Assembly: GCF_001429605.1 (NCBI RefSeq)
Contig: NZ_LMSS01000004.1
Coordinates: forward strand, 124,001-188,000
DNA from: Phycicoccus sp. Soil802
Lineage (GTDB): Bacteria > Actinomycetota > Actinomycetes > Actinomycetales > Dermatophilaceae
Direction: 5' to 3'
DNA: 64,000 bases
The position numbers and the translations under genes were made by a program. This document shows, piece after piece, positions 45,745 through 55,340 of this stretch; the stretch's first letter is position 1, and every line of letters starts with the position of its first letter. The notes beneath the pieces are model-generated. The model saw only the letters and a list, made by a program, of their open reading frames with translations. It had not been told where the DNA came from and searched no databases.

Positions 45745-45794
45745 CGCGACGAGACCTCTCGTCGCGCAGACCTCCCACACCCGGGGGGTCTTTT
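45744..45794 (+). promoter_or_regulatory. Transcription attenuator of cimA
   Basis: Hairpin 1: GCGCGACGAG (45744-45753) with CTCGTCGCGC (45758-45767), ten perfect pairs. Hairpin 2: GACCTCCC (45769-45776) with GGGGGGTC (45783-45790), one G-T pair, followed by TTTT: an intrinsic terminator 133 bases before the cimA start. GACCTC also occurs inside the loop region of hairpin 1, offering a competing pairing. The remaining part of 45795-45926 shows no other element. Confidence 0.75.
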
Positions 45795-45926
45795 GCTTTG
45801 TGGAGACACAGCGTTCGTGGAGACACGGACACAGGCCTCGCCGGCACACCCCAGCCGGGCAGAGGGGCGCGATGACGGGGAGAATGACCACCAGGACACC
45901 GAATGACGACTCGGCGAGGAATGACG

Positions 45927-47507
45927 ATGAGCGACCTGCACGTCTACGACACCACCCTGCGCGATGGCGCGCAGCAGGAGGGGCTCAACCTCTCCGTGTC
46001 GGACAAGCTCGCCATCGCCATGCACCTCGACGAGCTCGGGGTCGGCTTCATCGAGGGTGGTTGGCCGGGCGCGAACCCGAAGGACACCGAGTTCTTCGCC
46101 CGCGCCCAGACCGAGCTGCGGCTGCGCAATGCGACGCTCGCAGCGTTCGGCGCGACCAGGCGGGCCGGTGGCCAGGCGGCCACCGACCCCCTGGTGCGCG
46201 CCCTGCTCGACAGCCAGGCGCCGGTGGTGACTCTGGTGGCGAAGTCCCATGTGCGCCATGTGGAGTCGGCCCTGCGCACCACCCTCGAGGAGAACCTCGC
46301 CATGGTGCGCGACACCGTGTCGTTCCTCGCGGGGGAGGGGCGACGGGTCTTCCTCGACGCCGAGCACTTCTTCGACGGGTATGCCGCGAACCGCGACTAC
46401 GCGCTCGAGGTCGTGCGGGCGGCGATGGAGTCCGGTGCCGAGGTCGTCGCCCTCTGCGACACCAACGGCGGCATGCTGCCCGACCAGATCGCGGACGTGG
46501 TGGCCGATGCGGTCGGCGCGACCTCGGCGCGGGTCGGCATCCACTGCCACAACGACACCGGCTGCGCGGTGGCCAACTCCATGGCGGCCGTCGACGCCGG
46601 GGCGACGCACGTGCAGGGCACCATCAACGGCTACGGCGAGCGCACGGGCAACGCCGACCTCCTCACAGTCGTCAGCAACCTGCAGATCAAGCGGGGGCTG
46701 CCGCTGCTCGAGACCGACCGGCTGCGCGAGGCGACCCGGATCGCCCACTCGATCAGCGAGATCACCAACGTCCCGCCCTACTCCCGGCAGCCCTACGTCG
46801 GGGCCAGCGCGTTCGCCCACAAGGCCGGTCTCCACGCGAGCGCGATCAAGGTCGACCCCGACCTCTACCAGCACACCGACCCCCAGCACGTGGGCAACGA
46901 CATGCGGATGCTGGTGTCCGACATGGCTGGACGCGCCAGCATCGAGCTCAAGGGCCGGGAGCTGGGCTACGACCTGTCCGACGACAACGACCTGCTGATC
47001 CGTGTCCTGGCCCGAGTCAAGGAGCTCGAGCTGCGGGGCTACACCTTCGACGCGGCCGACGCCTCCTTCGAGCTGCTGCTGCGCCGTGAGGTCGAGGGCG
47101 GCGGCTACGACTTCTTCGAGGTCGAGTCCTGGCGGGTCATCACCGACGCGCGTGGCGACGAGGACGCGCTGTCCGAGGCGACCGTCAAGGTCCTCGCGGG
47201 CGGCGAGCGGGTCGTGGCGACCGGTGAGGGCAACGGACCCGTCAACGCCCTCGACCACGCGCTTCGCCGTGCGCTGGCGCCCGCCTACCCCGAGCTCGAC
47301 AAGCTCGAGCTGATCGACTTCCGGGTGCGCATCCTCGATGCCGCCCACGGCACCGACGCGGTCACCCGGGTGCTCATCGAGACCTCCGACGGCTCGACGT
47401 CGTGGGAGACCATCGGCGTGGCCGGCAACATCATCGAGGCCTCGTGGCAGGCCCTGGTCGACGGCGTCACGTACGGCCTGGTGCGCGCCGGGGTGCCCGT
47501 CCGCTAG
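45927..47507 (+). CDS. cimA: Citramalate synthase
   Basis: Condenses acetyl-CoA and pyruvate to (R)-citramalate, the threonine-independent entry to isoleucine; 526 residues. I chose ATG 45927 (MSDLHVYDTTLRDGAQQEGL), 7 bases after GAGGA. DTTLRDG metal loop near 8-14, VGFIEGGWPGANPKD near 38, LCDTNGGMLPDQIADV near 175, metal-ligand HCHNDTGCAVAN near 205, GTINGYGERTGNADL near 230, and a C-terminal LeuA-type regulatory domain (about 380-526). The long form and GGWPGANPKD match citramalate synthase rather than isopropylmalate synthase. Product passes to LeuCD and LeuB. Confidence 0.94.
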   Translation: MSDLHVYDTTLRDGAQQEGLNLSVSDKLAIAMHLDELGVGFIEGGWPGANPKDTEFFARAQTELRLRNATLAAFGATRRAGGQAATDPLVRALLDSQAPVVTLVAKSHVRHVESALRTTLEENLAMVRDTVSFLAGEGRRVFLDAEHFFDGYAANRDYALEVVRAAMESGAEVVALCDTNGGMLPDQIADVVADAVGATSARVGIHCHNDTGCAVANSMAAVDAGATHVQGTINGYGERTGNADLLTVVSNLQIKRGLPLLETDRLREATRIAHSISEITNVPPYSRQPYVGASAFAHKAGLHASAIKVDPDLYQHTDPQHVGNDMRMLVSDMAGRASIELKGRELGYDLSDDNDLLIRVLARVKELELRGYTFDAADASFELLLRREVEGGGYDFFEVESWRVITDARGDEDALSEATVKVLAGGERVVATGEGNGPVNALDHALRRALAPAYPELDKLELIDFRVRILDAAHGTDAVTRVLIETSDGSTSWETIGVAGNIIEASWQALVDGVTYGLVRAGVPVR

Positions 47508-47644
47508 GGACTCCACCGTGCGTGGGCGTCGCCGCGGCGCGCCCCTCGCCTCTCGCATCCTGGACACCGCGTAATGGGTGCTGCCCCTGGGACGTCTGGA
47601 GGCGAGACCACCCGCAGGGGACGAGTCACGAGGGACGGAGGCCC

Positions 47645-49954
47645 GTGGATGAACCAGGAGTAGCCGGGCTCGAGGGCATCGAGGACGAGATCTTCGGTCG
47701 ACAGGTCCTCGCCGCGATGAAGGTGGCGCCACGCGCGAACCTGGCCAACGCCACGAACATCATCGTCGTGACCCTCTACATCGCCCTGCCCGGTCACCCC
47801 GTCTTTGCCCTGGTGTGGGTGGGCCTGGCGCTGCCCGCGGCTGCTCTGCGTGCGGTGGTCTGGTGGCTCGGTGAGCGAGCCTCCCCGCCCAGGCCGACCG
47901 CCGTCCTGAGGCGCCGGTACCACCGCATCTCGATGCTCGAGGTCACGCTCCAGGCCTCCCTCAACGCGATCCTGGCCGCCTACCTGCTCCCGCGGATCGA
48001 CCCGGATCGACAGCTGGTCCTGGTGGCGTCCATCGCGGGGATCCTGGGGGCCGGGGCGGTGGCGCTCTCGACGGTCAGGTCGGTCGGCACGCTGTGGGTG
48101 GTCCTCCACGTGTCCACCATTGCCCCCACCTTCCTGGCGATGGACCGGACCGCCTACGACGTGCTGACGGTCCAGATGTTCGTCTACGGCGCGGTGCTGG
48201 TCGCCGGGGTGGTCTACCTGGCCGACTCGTTCCGGCGACGGACGCTGGCCGAGATCAATGCCAGACGGGAGCACCAGGTCGTCGAGCTCCTCCTCGACGA
48301 CTTCGAGGACGGCTCACGCGACTGGCTGTGGGAGACCGACTCCCAAGGCGCCCTCACCCACGCGTCGGAACGGCTCGCCGAAGTGTCCGGCTACTCGGTG
48401 GAGTCGCTTCGTCGGCTGACGATGGTGGAGCTGCTGGGGCGACTCGCCCACCCGTCCGACGACGGGCGTCGATCCGTCGAGCTGCTCACCGACGCGATGG
48501 CGCGTGGGGTGGGCGTCCGTGACCACTTGCTCCACGTCCAGGTCGGCGGATCGGAGCACTGGTGGGCCATCTCGGCCAAGCCGAGGAAGGCGGCGGACGG
48601 GAGGGTCCTCGGCTGGCGAGGGGTGGGGGCCGACACCACCCAGGCCCACATCCACGGCCTCGAGATGGTGCGGCTCGCTGAGACCGACCCGTTGACGGCG
48701 CTGGCCAACCGCCGCCGGTTCCAGGAGAGCCTCGACTCCGTCCTCGACGGCGAACCGAGCGCCGGCGAGGTCCACCTCGCCATCTTCGACCTGGACAACT
48801 TCAAGGTCGTCAACGACACCCTGGGGCATTCGGTGGGCGATGAGCTGCTGGTCCAGGTCGCCCTGCGGATGGCCGCCTGCAGGGAGGACGACTTCATCGC
48901 TCGCCTGGGTGGGGACGAGTTCGCGGTCGTGACGCAGCCGGCGTCGCCGCCGGACTTCGCCGAGCTGCTGTTCGCGCCCTACCAGGACGTGTTCACCGAG
49001 CCCTTCATCGTGCGGGGCAACCGGCTTCACGTGACCACGAGCGTCGGCTGCGCCCGCGCCTGGCCGGGCACCACGCGGTCCGAGGAGCTGGTCGGCAGGG
49101 CTGACCTCGCCTTGTATGCCGCGAAGGCCGCCGGGCCAAGCCGGATGAGCTCCTACACCTCGTCGATGACGATGCAGGCCCGGGAGCGGGCGTCCCTGGT
49201 CGCCGATCTGCAGCGGGCCATCACGCGAGAGGAGTTCCTCCTCTACTACCAGTCGCAGCACGACCTGCGCACCGGCAAGGTCGTGGCGACCGAGGCGCTG
49301 CTGCGGTGGCAGCACCCACGTCGCGGCCTGCTACCGCCGTCGGAGTTCCTGGAGGTGGCGGAGGCATCCGGTCTCCTCGTGCCCATCGGCGGGCTCATGC
49401 TCCGCCAGGCCTGCCGCAAGCTCGCCACCCTCGGAGGTGGGGTCCGGGTGGCCTTCAACGTGTCCCACTCAGAGCTCGACGCGAACGACTTCCTCGAGCG
49501 GCTCGAGCAGGCCCTGGACGAGTTCGGGGTCGACCCGCAACGGCTCGAGCTCGAGGTGACCGAGACCGCGGCCGGCACGCCGCGGTCGGAGTCGCTGCTC
49601 CGGGAGGTCGCGCAGCTCGGGGTCCGCATCGCGATCGACGACTTCGGCGTCGGCTACTCCTCGCTGGCTCGCCTCCAGCGCATGCCCGTCGACGTCATCA
49701 AGGTGGACCGCTCGTTCGCTGCGGCGCTCAGGGCATCGGAGCCACGGTCGACCGACGTCGCAAGGGCGATCATGAAGTCTGCGGTCGACATCGCCTCGGC
49801 CCTCGGGATCGAGGTCCTGGCGGAGGGGATCGAGACCGCCGGCCAGCTTGCCGAGGTGCGCGGCCTCGGCTTCGACCTGGCGCAGGGTTACTTCGTGGCA
49901 ACCCCTGCGCCCGACCTCAACCGCCACCTGAGGCTCGTGGAGCCGCTGTCCTGA
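47645..49954 (+). CDS. Membrane GGDEF/EAL cyclic-di-GMP enzyme with PAS domain
   Basis: 769 residues, GTG start preceded by GGAGG. N-terminal 1-205 holds about six membrane helices (sensor); a PAS-like domain lies at about 220-335 (WLWETDSQGALTHASERLAE); the GGDEF domain at about 345-500 has the intact active loop RLGGDEFAVV near 420; the EAL domain at about 515-765 has VATEALLRWQHP, the FNVSHSELDA Asn, LEVTETA, IDDFGVGYSSLARL and EVLAEGIET. Both catalytic motifs look intact, so it could make or degrade c-di-GMP. Single gene. Confidence 0.93.
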   Translation: MDEPGVAGLEGIEDEIFGRQVLAAMKVAPRANLANATNIIVVTLYIALPGHPVFALVWVGLALPAAALRAVVWWLGERASPPRPTAVLRRRYHRISMLEVTLQASLNAILAAYLLPRIDPDRQLVLVASIAGILGAGAVALSTVRSVGTLWVVLHVSTIAPTFLAMDRTAYDVLTVQMFVYGAVLVAGVVYLADSFRRRTLAEINARREHQVVELLLDDFEDGSRDWLWETDSQGALTHASERLAEVSGYSVESLRRLTMVELLGRLAHPSDDGRRSVELLTDAMARGVGVRDHLLHVQVGGSEHWWAISAKPRKAADGRVLGWRGVGADTTQAHIHGLEMVRLAETDPLTALANRRRFQESLDSVLDGEPSAGEVHLAIFDLDNFKVVNDTLGHSVGDELLVQVALRMAACREDDFIARLGGDEFAVVTQPASPPDFAELLFAPYQDVFTEPFIVRGNRLHVTTSVGCARAWPGTTRSEELVGRADLALYAAKAAGPSRMSSYTSSMTMQARERASLVADLQRAITREEFLLYYQSQHDLRTGKVVATEALLRWQHPRRGLLPPSEFLEVAEASGLLVPIGGLMLRQACRKLATLGGGVRVAFNVSHSELDANDFLERLEQALDEFGVDPQRLELEVTETAAGTPRSESLLREVAQLGVRIAIDDFGVGYSSLARLQRMPVDVIKVDRSFAAALRASEPRSTDVARAIMKSAVDIASALGIEVLAEGIETAGQLAEVRGLGFDLAQGYFVATPAPDLNRHLRLVEPLS

Positions 49955-50004
49955 GAGGAACCGTGGACCGTCCGCCATCGGGTTGCGCAGAGCTCCACCC
50001 GGCC

Positions 50005-50697
50005 TCAGGCGGGACCGCGGACCGCCTGCTGTCGACCGGCTTCCTCGGCGGACGGGCCCGCTTCCTCGGCGGACTTCCGCGCGAGGTACGCGGTGCGAAG
50101 TCCGCCGCGGGCGCGGAAGCTCAGGGCGGCCGCGGCGTTCGCATTGAGGCCCATCTTGGCCCCGGCGACGGCCAACGGCTCGCCGATCATGATCGTGCGC
50201 CACAGGATCTCCCGCCACCGCGGTGGCAGCGTCGAGAGCACCTCGACCACCAGGCTCTCCTCGAGGATCGTGTCGCTGTCGTCGGGCTGGAGCCGGTCCA
50301 GCGCGTCGGAGTCCCCGACGAGGAACTCTCGGGCGCCCTTGCGGACCCGGTCGACGTACAGGTGGCGGATGGTCGTCGCGAGGTAGGGCCGCAGCGAGCG
50401 GTCCGGGCCCGAGCCGTGGAGCACGGACGTGACCACCCGGGAGAACGCGTCGCTGACCAGGTCGTCGGCCAGGCCGGCACCGCCGACGGCGCGCGCGGTG
50501 CGGAGCGCTGCGGCGTAGTGGCGCTCGTAGAGCGCCGACATCGCCGACATGTCGCCCGCTCGGACGGCGGCCAAGAGCACGAGGTCGTCCTCGGCCGCAA
50601 GGTCAGACGCGGCTCCCGGACTCGCGGGGTCGTCGACCGTCGACGGGTCCGGCTCGCCGTACACCGCCGCGCCCGCAGGGACCTGCATGCCCTCCAT
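50005..50697 (-). CDS. ECF-type RNA polymerase sigma factor
   Basis: 230 residues. Region 2 near 45-120: LYERHYAAALRTARAV, LADDLVSDAFSRVVTS and RPYLATTIRHLYVDRVRKGA (-10 recognition). Region 4 near 145-205: ESLVVEVLSTLPPRWREILW, then GEPLAVAGAKMGLNANAAAA and SFRARGGLRTAYL (HTH). No anti-sigma gene adjoins it, which is unusual for ECF factors. The C-terminal tail carries a repeated SAEEAG. Start may be ATG 50697 or 50688. Its regulon is unknown. Confidence 0.88.
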   Translation of the reverse strand: MEGMQVPAGAAVYGEPDPSTVDDPASPGAASDLAAEDDLVLLAAVRAGDMSAMSALYERHYAAALRTARAVGGAGLADDLVSDAFSRVVTSVLHGSGPDRSLRPYLATTIRHLYVDRVRKGAREFLVGDSDALDRLQPDDSDTILEESLVVEVLSTLPPRWREILWRTIMIGEPLAVAGAKMGLNANAAAALSFRARGGLRTAYLARKSAEEAGPSAEEAGRQQAVRGPA

Positions 50698-50774
50698 GCG
50701 TAACGAGACGCATGGGAGAACGATGTGTGACGCGGGTCATGTCGACCCGTTTGCCCCGGGTCCGCCGGCTCCGG

Positions 50775-52199
<1,425 letters not shown>

Positions 52200-52201
52200 T
52201 C

Positions 52202-52207
52202 AGCCTA
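52202..52207 (-). promoter_or_regulatory. -10 box of argG (leaderless)
   Basis: TAGGCT on the minus strand, eight bases before the GTG at 52193. Confidence 0.45.
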
Positions 52208-52313
52208 CGGGCCGCCAGACCGACGCGTGCACGGGTCCGGTCCGTGGCCAGCCTCCCTGCAACCCGGGCGCCCCGAGGGGTGCTCAGGCTGCAGGCTCGG
52301 GGGTGCTGGCAAC

Positions 52314-52355
52314 TTGACATCGATATATCGATAGGTGCATCATTCGATATATCGA
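52314..52355 (+). promoter_or_regulatory. PadR promoter with two CGATATATCG operators
   Basis: TTGACA (52314-52319), 18-base spacer, CATCAT (52338-52343). Palindrome ATCGATATATCGAT (52319-52332) lies in the spacer, and TCGATATATCGA (52344-52355) right after the -10; centres are 24 bp apart. These AT-rich sites stand out in GC-rich DNA and probably bind the PadR product. Confidence 0.8.
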
Positions 52356-52435
52356 CAACAGACTGTCGACCGTGCGAGAGAGAGCCGCCCGACCAGAGTG
52401 ACGGCCCCCGCACCACCACATTCGTAGGAGAACCC

Positions 52436-53137
52436 GTGAACCGCATGAACCTGAACATCCACATGTCCCACCCCCGCCGAGGGGGCCACGCCGGCCGAGG
52501 CCGGTCCATCGACGACCAGCCCGGTCGCAACCGCGGGCAGGACGGCCAGCCCGGCCACGGACACCACGGGGGACCCCGTCGTGGCCGCAGCGAGTTCGCG
52601 GGCTTCGGCGAAGGCCGTGGCCCTCGCGGCGGCGGACGCGGTCCGCGTCGCGGCCGGCGCGGTGACGTCCGCCGGGCGATCCTCGCGCTGCTCGCCGAGG
52701 AGCCGATGAACGGCTACGGCATCATCACCGCCATCGCCGAGCGCTCCGACGGCTCGTGGCAGCCCGGGCCCGGCTCGGTCTACCCCGCGCTGCGACTGCT
52801 CGACGAAGAGGGCCTGATTGCCCCGGACGAGTCCGATGACGACCCGCGCCGCAAGGTCTTCGCGCTGACCGACGACGGTCGGACCTACGCGGAGACGCAC
52901 GGCGACGAGCTCGCCCAGGCGTTCGCCGACGCGACGACACCGCAGCGGGGCTTCCGCGAGATGCGCCGGGAGATCGGCCAGCTCGTCGTCGCCGTCGAAC
53001 AGGTCGTCATGGCCGGCCAGCCGACCCAGATTGAGACGGCCCAGAAGGTGCTCGCCGACGCCCGTCGCTCGCTCTACCGCATCCTGGCAGAGGACGACGA
53101 GGCGGGCGCTGAGAGCCCGACCGACCCGGTCGAGTAG
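52436..53137 (+). CDS. PadR-family regulator with Gly/Arg/His-rich N-terminal extension
   Basis: 233 residues; GTG 52436 is 5 bases after AGGAG. The first about 80 residues are low complexity (Arg-Gly repeats, His-Gly-His, GPRGGGRGPRRGRRG), then the winged helix: AILALLAEEPMNGYGIITAI, PGSVYPALRLLDEEGLI and DPRRKVFALTDDGRTYAE, and a C-terminal helical dimer domain (about 165-225). PadR repressors usually control an efflux or detoxification gene; none adjoins here, so autoregulation through the two operators upstream is the visible target. The extension may bind metal or DNA. Its 3' end overlaps the convergent gene by 64 bp. Confidence 0.9.
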   Translation: MNRMNLNIHMSHPRRGGHAGRGRSIDDQPGRNRGQDGQPGHGHHGGPRRGRSEFAGFGEGRGPRGGGRGPRRGRRGDVRRAILALLAEEPMNGYGIITAIAERSDGSWQPGPGSVYPALRLLDEEGLIAPDESDDDPRRKVFALTDDGRTYAETHGDELAQAFADATTPQRGFREMRREIGQLVVAVEQVVMAGQPTQIETAQKVLADARRSLYRILAEDDEAGAESPTDPVE

Positions 53138-54015
53138 CCACCGTCGACCGCGTCCAGGGCCTGCAGGAGTCGCTCCCGCAGGCCCTGTCCGCGCGTCGCG
53201 AAGTCGCGCTGCGCGGCGGCATACTCGGCCCGTCCCTGGGGGGTCTCGATGGCGACGGGCACGTAGCCGAGGGCGCCGAGGTCGTAGGGCGAGGCGCGCA
53301 TGTCGAGCTCGCGGATCTCGCGGGCGAGCTCGAAGCAGTCGAGCGCGAGGCTGCTCGGCACCGCCGGCGCCAGCTTCATGCACCACTTGTAGAGGTCCAT
53401 GCCGGCGTGCAGGCAGCCCGGCTGCTCGAGGGCGACCTGGTCCTCGCGGGTGGGTTGGAGGACGTTCAGGGACCGGGCCGGGGGAGTGTAGAAGCGGAAG
53501 GCGTCGAAGTGCGTGCACCGGATCTGCAGCCCGTCGACGACCTCGTCGGTGCCGGTGGGGCCGAGGCGCAGTGGCCAGGCCGAGTGTCGCACCTCGTCAG
53601 GCGACTGGCGGTAGACCATCGCCCACTCGTGCAGGCCGAAGCAGCCGAGCTGCGCCGGCCGCGAGTGGGTGGCTGTCACGAGCCGGCGCACGAACTCGAC
53701 CGTGGCACCACGCGCTTCCAGGTATGCCGCCGTGTCGAGCACACTGCCGCCGTCCAGGTCGCGGTAGAACCGCCACGACCCGCGGTCCAGCTGTGCGGCG
53801 CCGTCGAGGACCAGGTCGGGTCCCGGGTGCCAGCGGCGCAGCTGCGAGGGCTTGAACGGGTAGTAGGTGAAGAGGAAGTCCTCGACCGGGTGGGCCGTGC
53901 CGGTCTGGCGACGCTCGCGGTGGCCGGCCGTGAGGGCGTCGACCCGGTCGGCGTGGTCGGCCTCAAGGGCCTGCCACGCCGCCTGCTCGAGCACCCCGGC
54001 GACCATGGGCACCAA
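53074..54015 (-). CDS. Conserved hypothetical protein, often labelled 3-methyladenine DNA glycosylase
   Basis: 313 residues, cytosolic. Conserved stretches include HPVEDFLFTYYPFKPSQLRR, then WHPGPD near 42-67, FVRRLVTATHSRPAQLGCFG, LHEWAMVYR near 130, and AGMDLYKWCMKLAPAVPS near 205. It belongs to an actinobacterial family whose database name is 3-methyladenine DNA glycosylase; I see neither an HhH-GPD nor an AAG motif, so the name is doubtful. The His/Trp-rich conserved segments suggest an enzyme. The last 21 codons overlap the end of the PadR gene, so the C-terminus may be non-essential. Start ATG 54015 or 54006. Confidence 0.75.
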   Translation of the reverse strand: MVPMVAGVLEQAAWQALEADHADRVDALTAGHRERRQTGTAHPVEDFLFTYYPFKPSQLRRWHPGPDLVLDGAAQLDRGSWRFYRDLDGGSVLDTAAYLEARGATVEFVRRLVTATHSRPAQLGCFGLHEWAMVYRQSPDEVRHSAWPLRLGPTGTDEVVDGLQIRCTHFDAFRFYTPPARSLNVLQPTREDQVALEQPGCLHAGMDLYKWCMKLAPAVPSSLALDCFELAREIRELDMRASPYDLGALGYVPVAIETPQGRAEYAAAQRDFATRGQGLRERLLQALDAVDGGYSTGSVGLSAPASSSSARMR

Positions 54016-54051
54016 GGCTAGGCGGTCACCCTCGTGACGCGGGGAGGGTGG

Positions 54052-54228
54052 TCACGAGCGGGCAGCGGCGTCGTGCAGGACGCGGTCCCAGTCGTGGTCG
54101 AGGTCGCTGAAGGCGATGGTTGAGTCGGCTCCGTGCGGTGCGTGCGGGAGCGACCAGGTGCGGCGGTGGTGACGCTCGAGGGCGAAGACCAGCGCAGTGA
54201 TGAAGGCGATGAAAACGATGATTTCCAT
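54052..54228 (-). CDS. Small single-helix membrane protein
   Basis: 58 residues: MEIIVFIAFITALVFALERH forms one membrane helix, followed by a basic then acidic tail ending HDAAARS. It is divergent from the GlxA-like gene. An inverted repeat ATGATTTC-N7-GAAATCAT (54218-54240) covers its start codon. No homology recognised; coding status rests on the helix pattern, codon use and divergent arrangement. Confidence 0.5.
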   Translation of the reverse strand: MEIIVFIAFITALVFALERHHRRTWSLPHAPHGADSTIAFSDLDHDWDRVLHDAAARS

Positions 54229-54300
54229 GACTGAAATCATGCGCCCAACCGAATGCAGCCACGAGTGGCAGAACTGTCGCTGAGGGAGGTTTTTCTGCCA
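54218..54300. promoter_or_regulatory. Divergent control region with two inverted repeats
   Basis: ATGATTTC (54218-54225) with GAAATCAT (54233-54240), and TGGCAGAA (54266-54273) with TTCTGCCA (54293-54300). Both have perfect 8-base arms. The second ends next to the TACTGT box (54301-54306) before the GlxA-like gene, so it is a candidate autoregulatory site. Confidence 0.45.
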
Positions 54301-54310
54301 TACTGTCGGC

Positions 54311-55264
54311 ATGGCCCTGTCCACGATTGCTGCGCTGATCACCGACCCCGTCGCGATGTTCGAGACCGCCATCGCGTGCGAGGTCTTCGGGCTCGACCGC
54401 ACGGACGACGGAGTGCCGCCGTTCACCTTCATGATGTGCGGCGAGACCGCCGGAGTGCCCGTGCCCACGACGAGTGGCGGCGCGCTGACGCCGACGCACC
54501 AGTGGCAGGACGCACTGGACGCCGACCTCGTGGTCATGCCCGCGGGTGGCGTCCGCGACACGTACCCGGAGGAGCTGCTCGACGTGATCCGTGGTGCGCA
54601 CGCCCGCGGCGCCACGATCCTGTCGATCTGCACGGGGGCGTTCATCCTCGGCGAGACCGGGCTGCTCGACGGGCTGACCGCGGTGACGCACTGGCGCTAC
54701 GCGGAGTCGTTCGCCAAGCGGTTCCCCAAGACCACGGTGTCGATGGACGTGCTCTACCTCGACCACGGCCAGATCGTCACCGGGGCCGGCACCGCAGCGG
54801 GGATCGACGCGGTGCTCCACCTCGTGCGTCGCGAGCTGGGGTCGACGGTGGCCACCCGGATCGCCCGCCGGATGGTCGTGCCTCCGCAGCGCGACGGTGG
54901 CCAGCGCCAGTACGTCGAGGCGCCGCTGCCCGAGGTCGACTGCGAGAGCATGCAGCCGGTGCTCAACCACATCACCGAGAACCTCGACGCCCCCCACACC
55001 GTCCCGGACCTGGCCCGCCTCGCGATGATGTCCGAGCGCACCTTCGCCCGCCGCTTCGTCGCCGAGACGGGCACGACACCGCACAAGTGGCTCGTCCAGC
55101 AACGCGTGCTGCGCGCTCGCGAGCTGCTCGAGTCGACCGACCTCCCGGTGGAGTCGGTGGCGTCGCACAGCGGGTTCGGGTCGGCGGCGTTGCTGCGGAC
55201 CCACTTCCAGACCGTCGTGGGCACTTCGCCCCAGCGCTACCGTCGCGAGTTCTCGCGGCGCTGA
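54311..55264 (+). CDS. GlxA-like AraC-family regulator with DJ-1/PfpI domain
   Basis: 317 residues. Residues 1-175 form a DJ-1/PfpI (GATase1-like) domain (FETAIACEVFGLDRT, DLVVMPAGGVRD, elbow Cys in ILSICTGAFILGE near 115). The C-terminal AraC HTH pair is at about 215-315: HTVPDLARLAMMSERTFARR, ETGTTPHKWLVQQRVLRARE and SVASHSGFGSAALLRTHFQT, then GTSPQRYRREF. Such regulators often respond to betaine-, carnitine- or amine-type compounds (GbdR, CdhR); ligand here unknown. GGGAGG and a TACTGT box lie just upstream of the ATG. Confidence 0.92.
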   Translation: MALSTIAALITDPVAMFETAIACEVFGLDRTDDGVPPFTFMMCGETAGVPVPTTSGGALTPTHQWQDALDADLVVMPAGGVRDTYPEELLDVIRGAHARGATILSICTGAFILGETGLLDGLTAVTHWRYAESFAKRFPKTTVSMDVLYLDHGQIVTGAGTAAGIDAVLHLVRRELGSTVATRIARRMVVPPQRDGGQRQYVEAPLPEVDCESMQPVLNHITENLDAPHTVPDLARLAMMSERTFARRFVAETGTTPHKWLVQQRVLRARELLESTDLPVESVASHSGFGSAALLRTHFQTVVGTSPQRYRREFSRR

Positions 55265-55278
55265 TCTGCCGTGGGCCG

Positions 55279-55313
55279 TGCAGGTTTCGTTCCAATTGGG
55301 TGAGAAACCTGCA
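55279..55313. terminator. Hairpin after the GlxA-like gene
   Basis: TGCAGGTTTC, 15-base loop, GAAACCTGCA: ten perfect pairs; no T tract. Confidence 0.5.
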
Positions 55314-55328
55314 GGGTGGGTGGCCGGA

Positions 55329-55334
55329 TAGGCT
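55329..55334 (+). promoter_or_regulatory. -10 box of the FAH-family gene (leaderless)
   Basis: TAGGCT, six bases, then GTG 55341. Confidence 0.55.
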
Positions 55335-55340
55335 CCTCGG

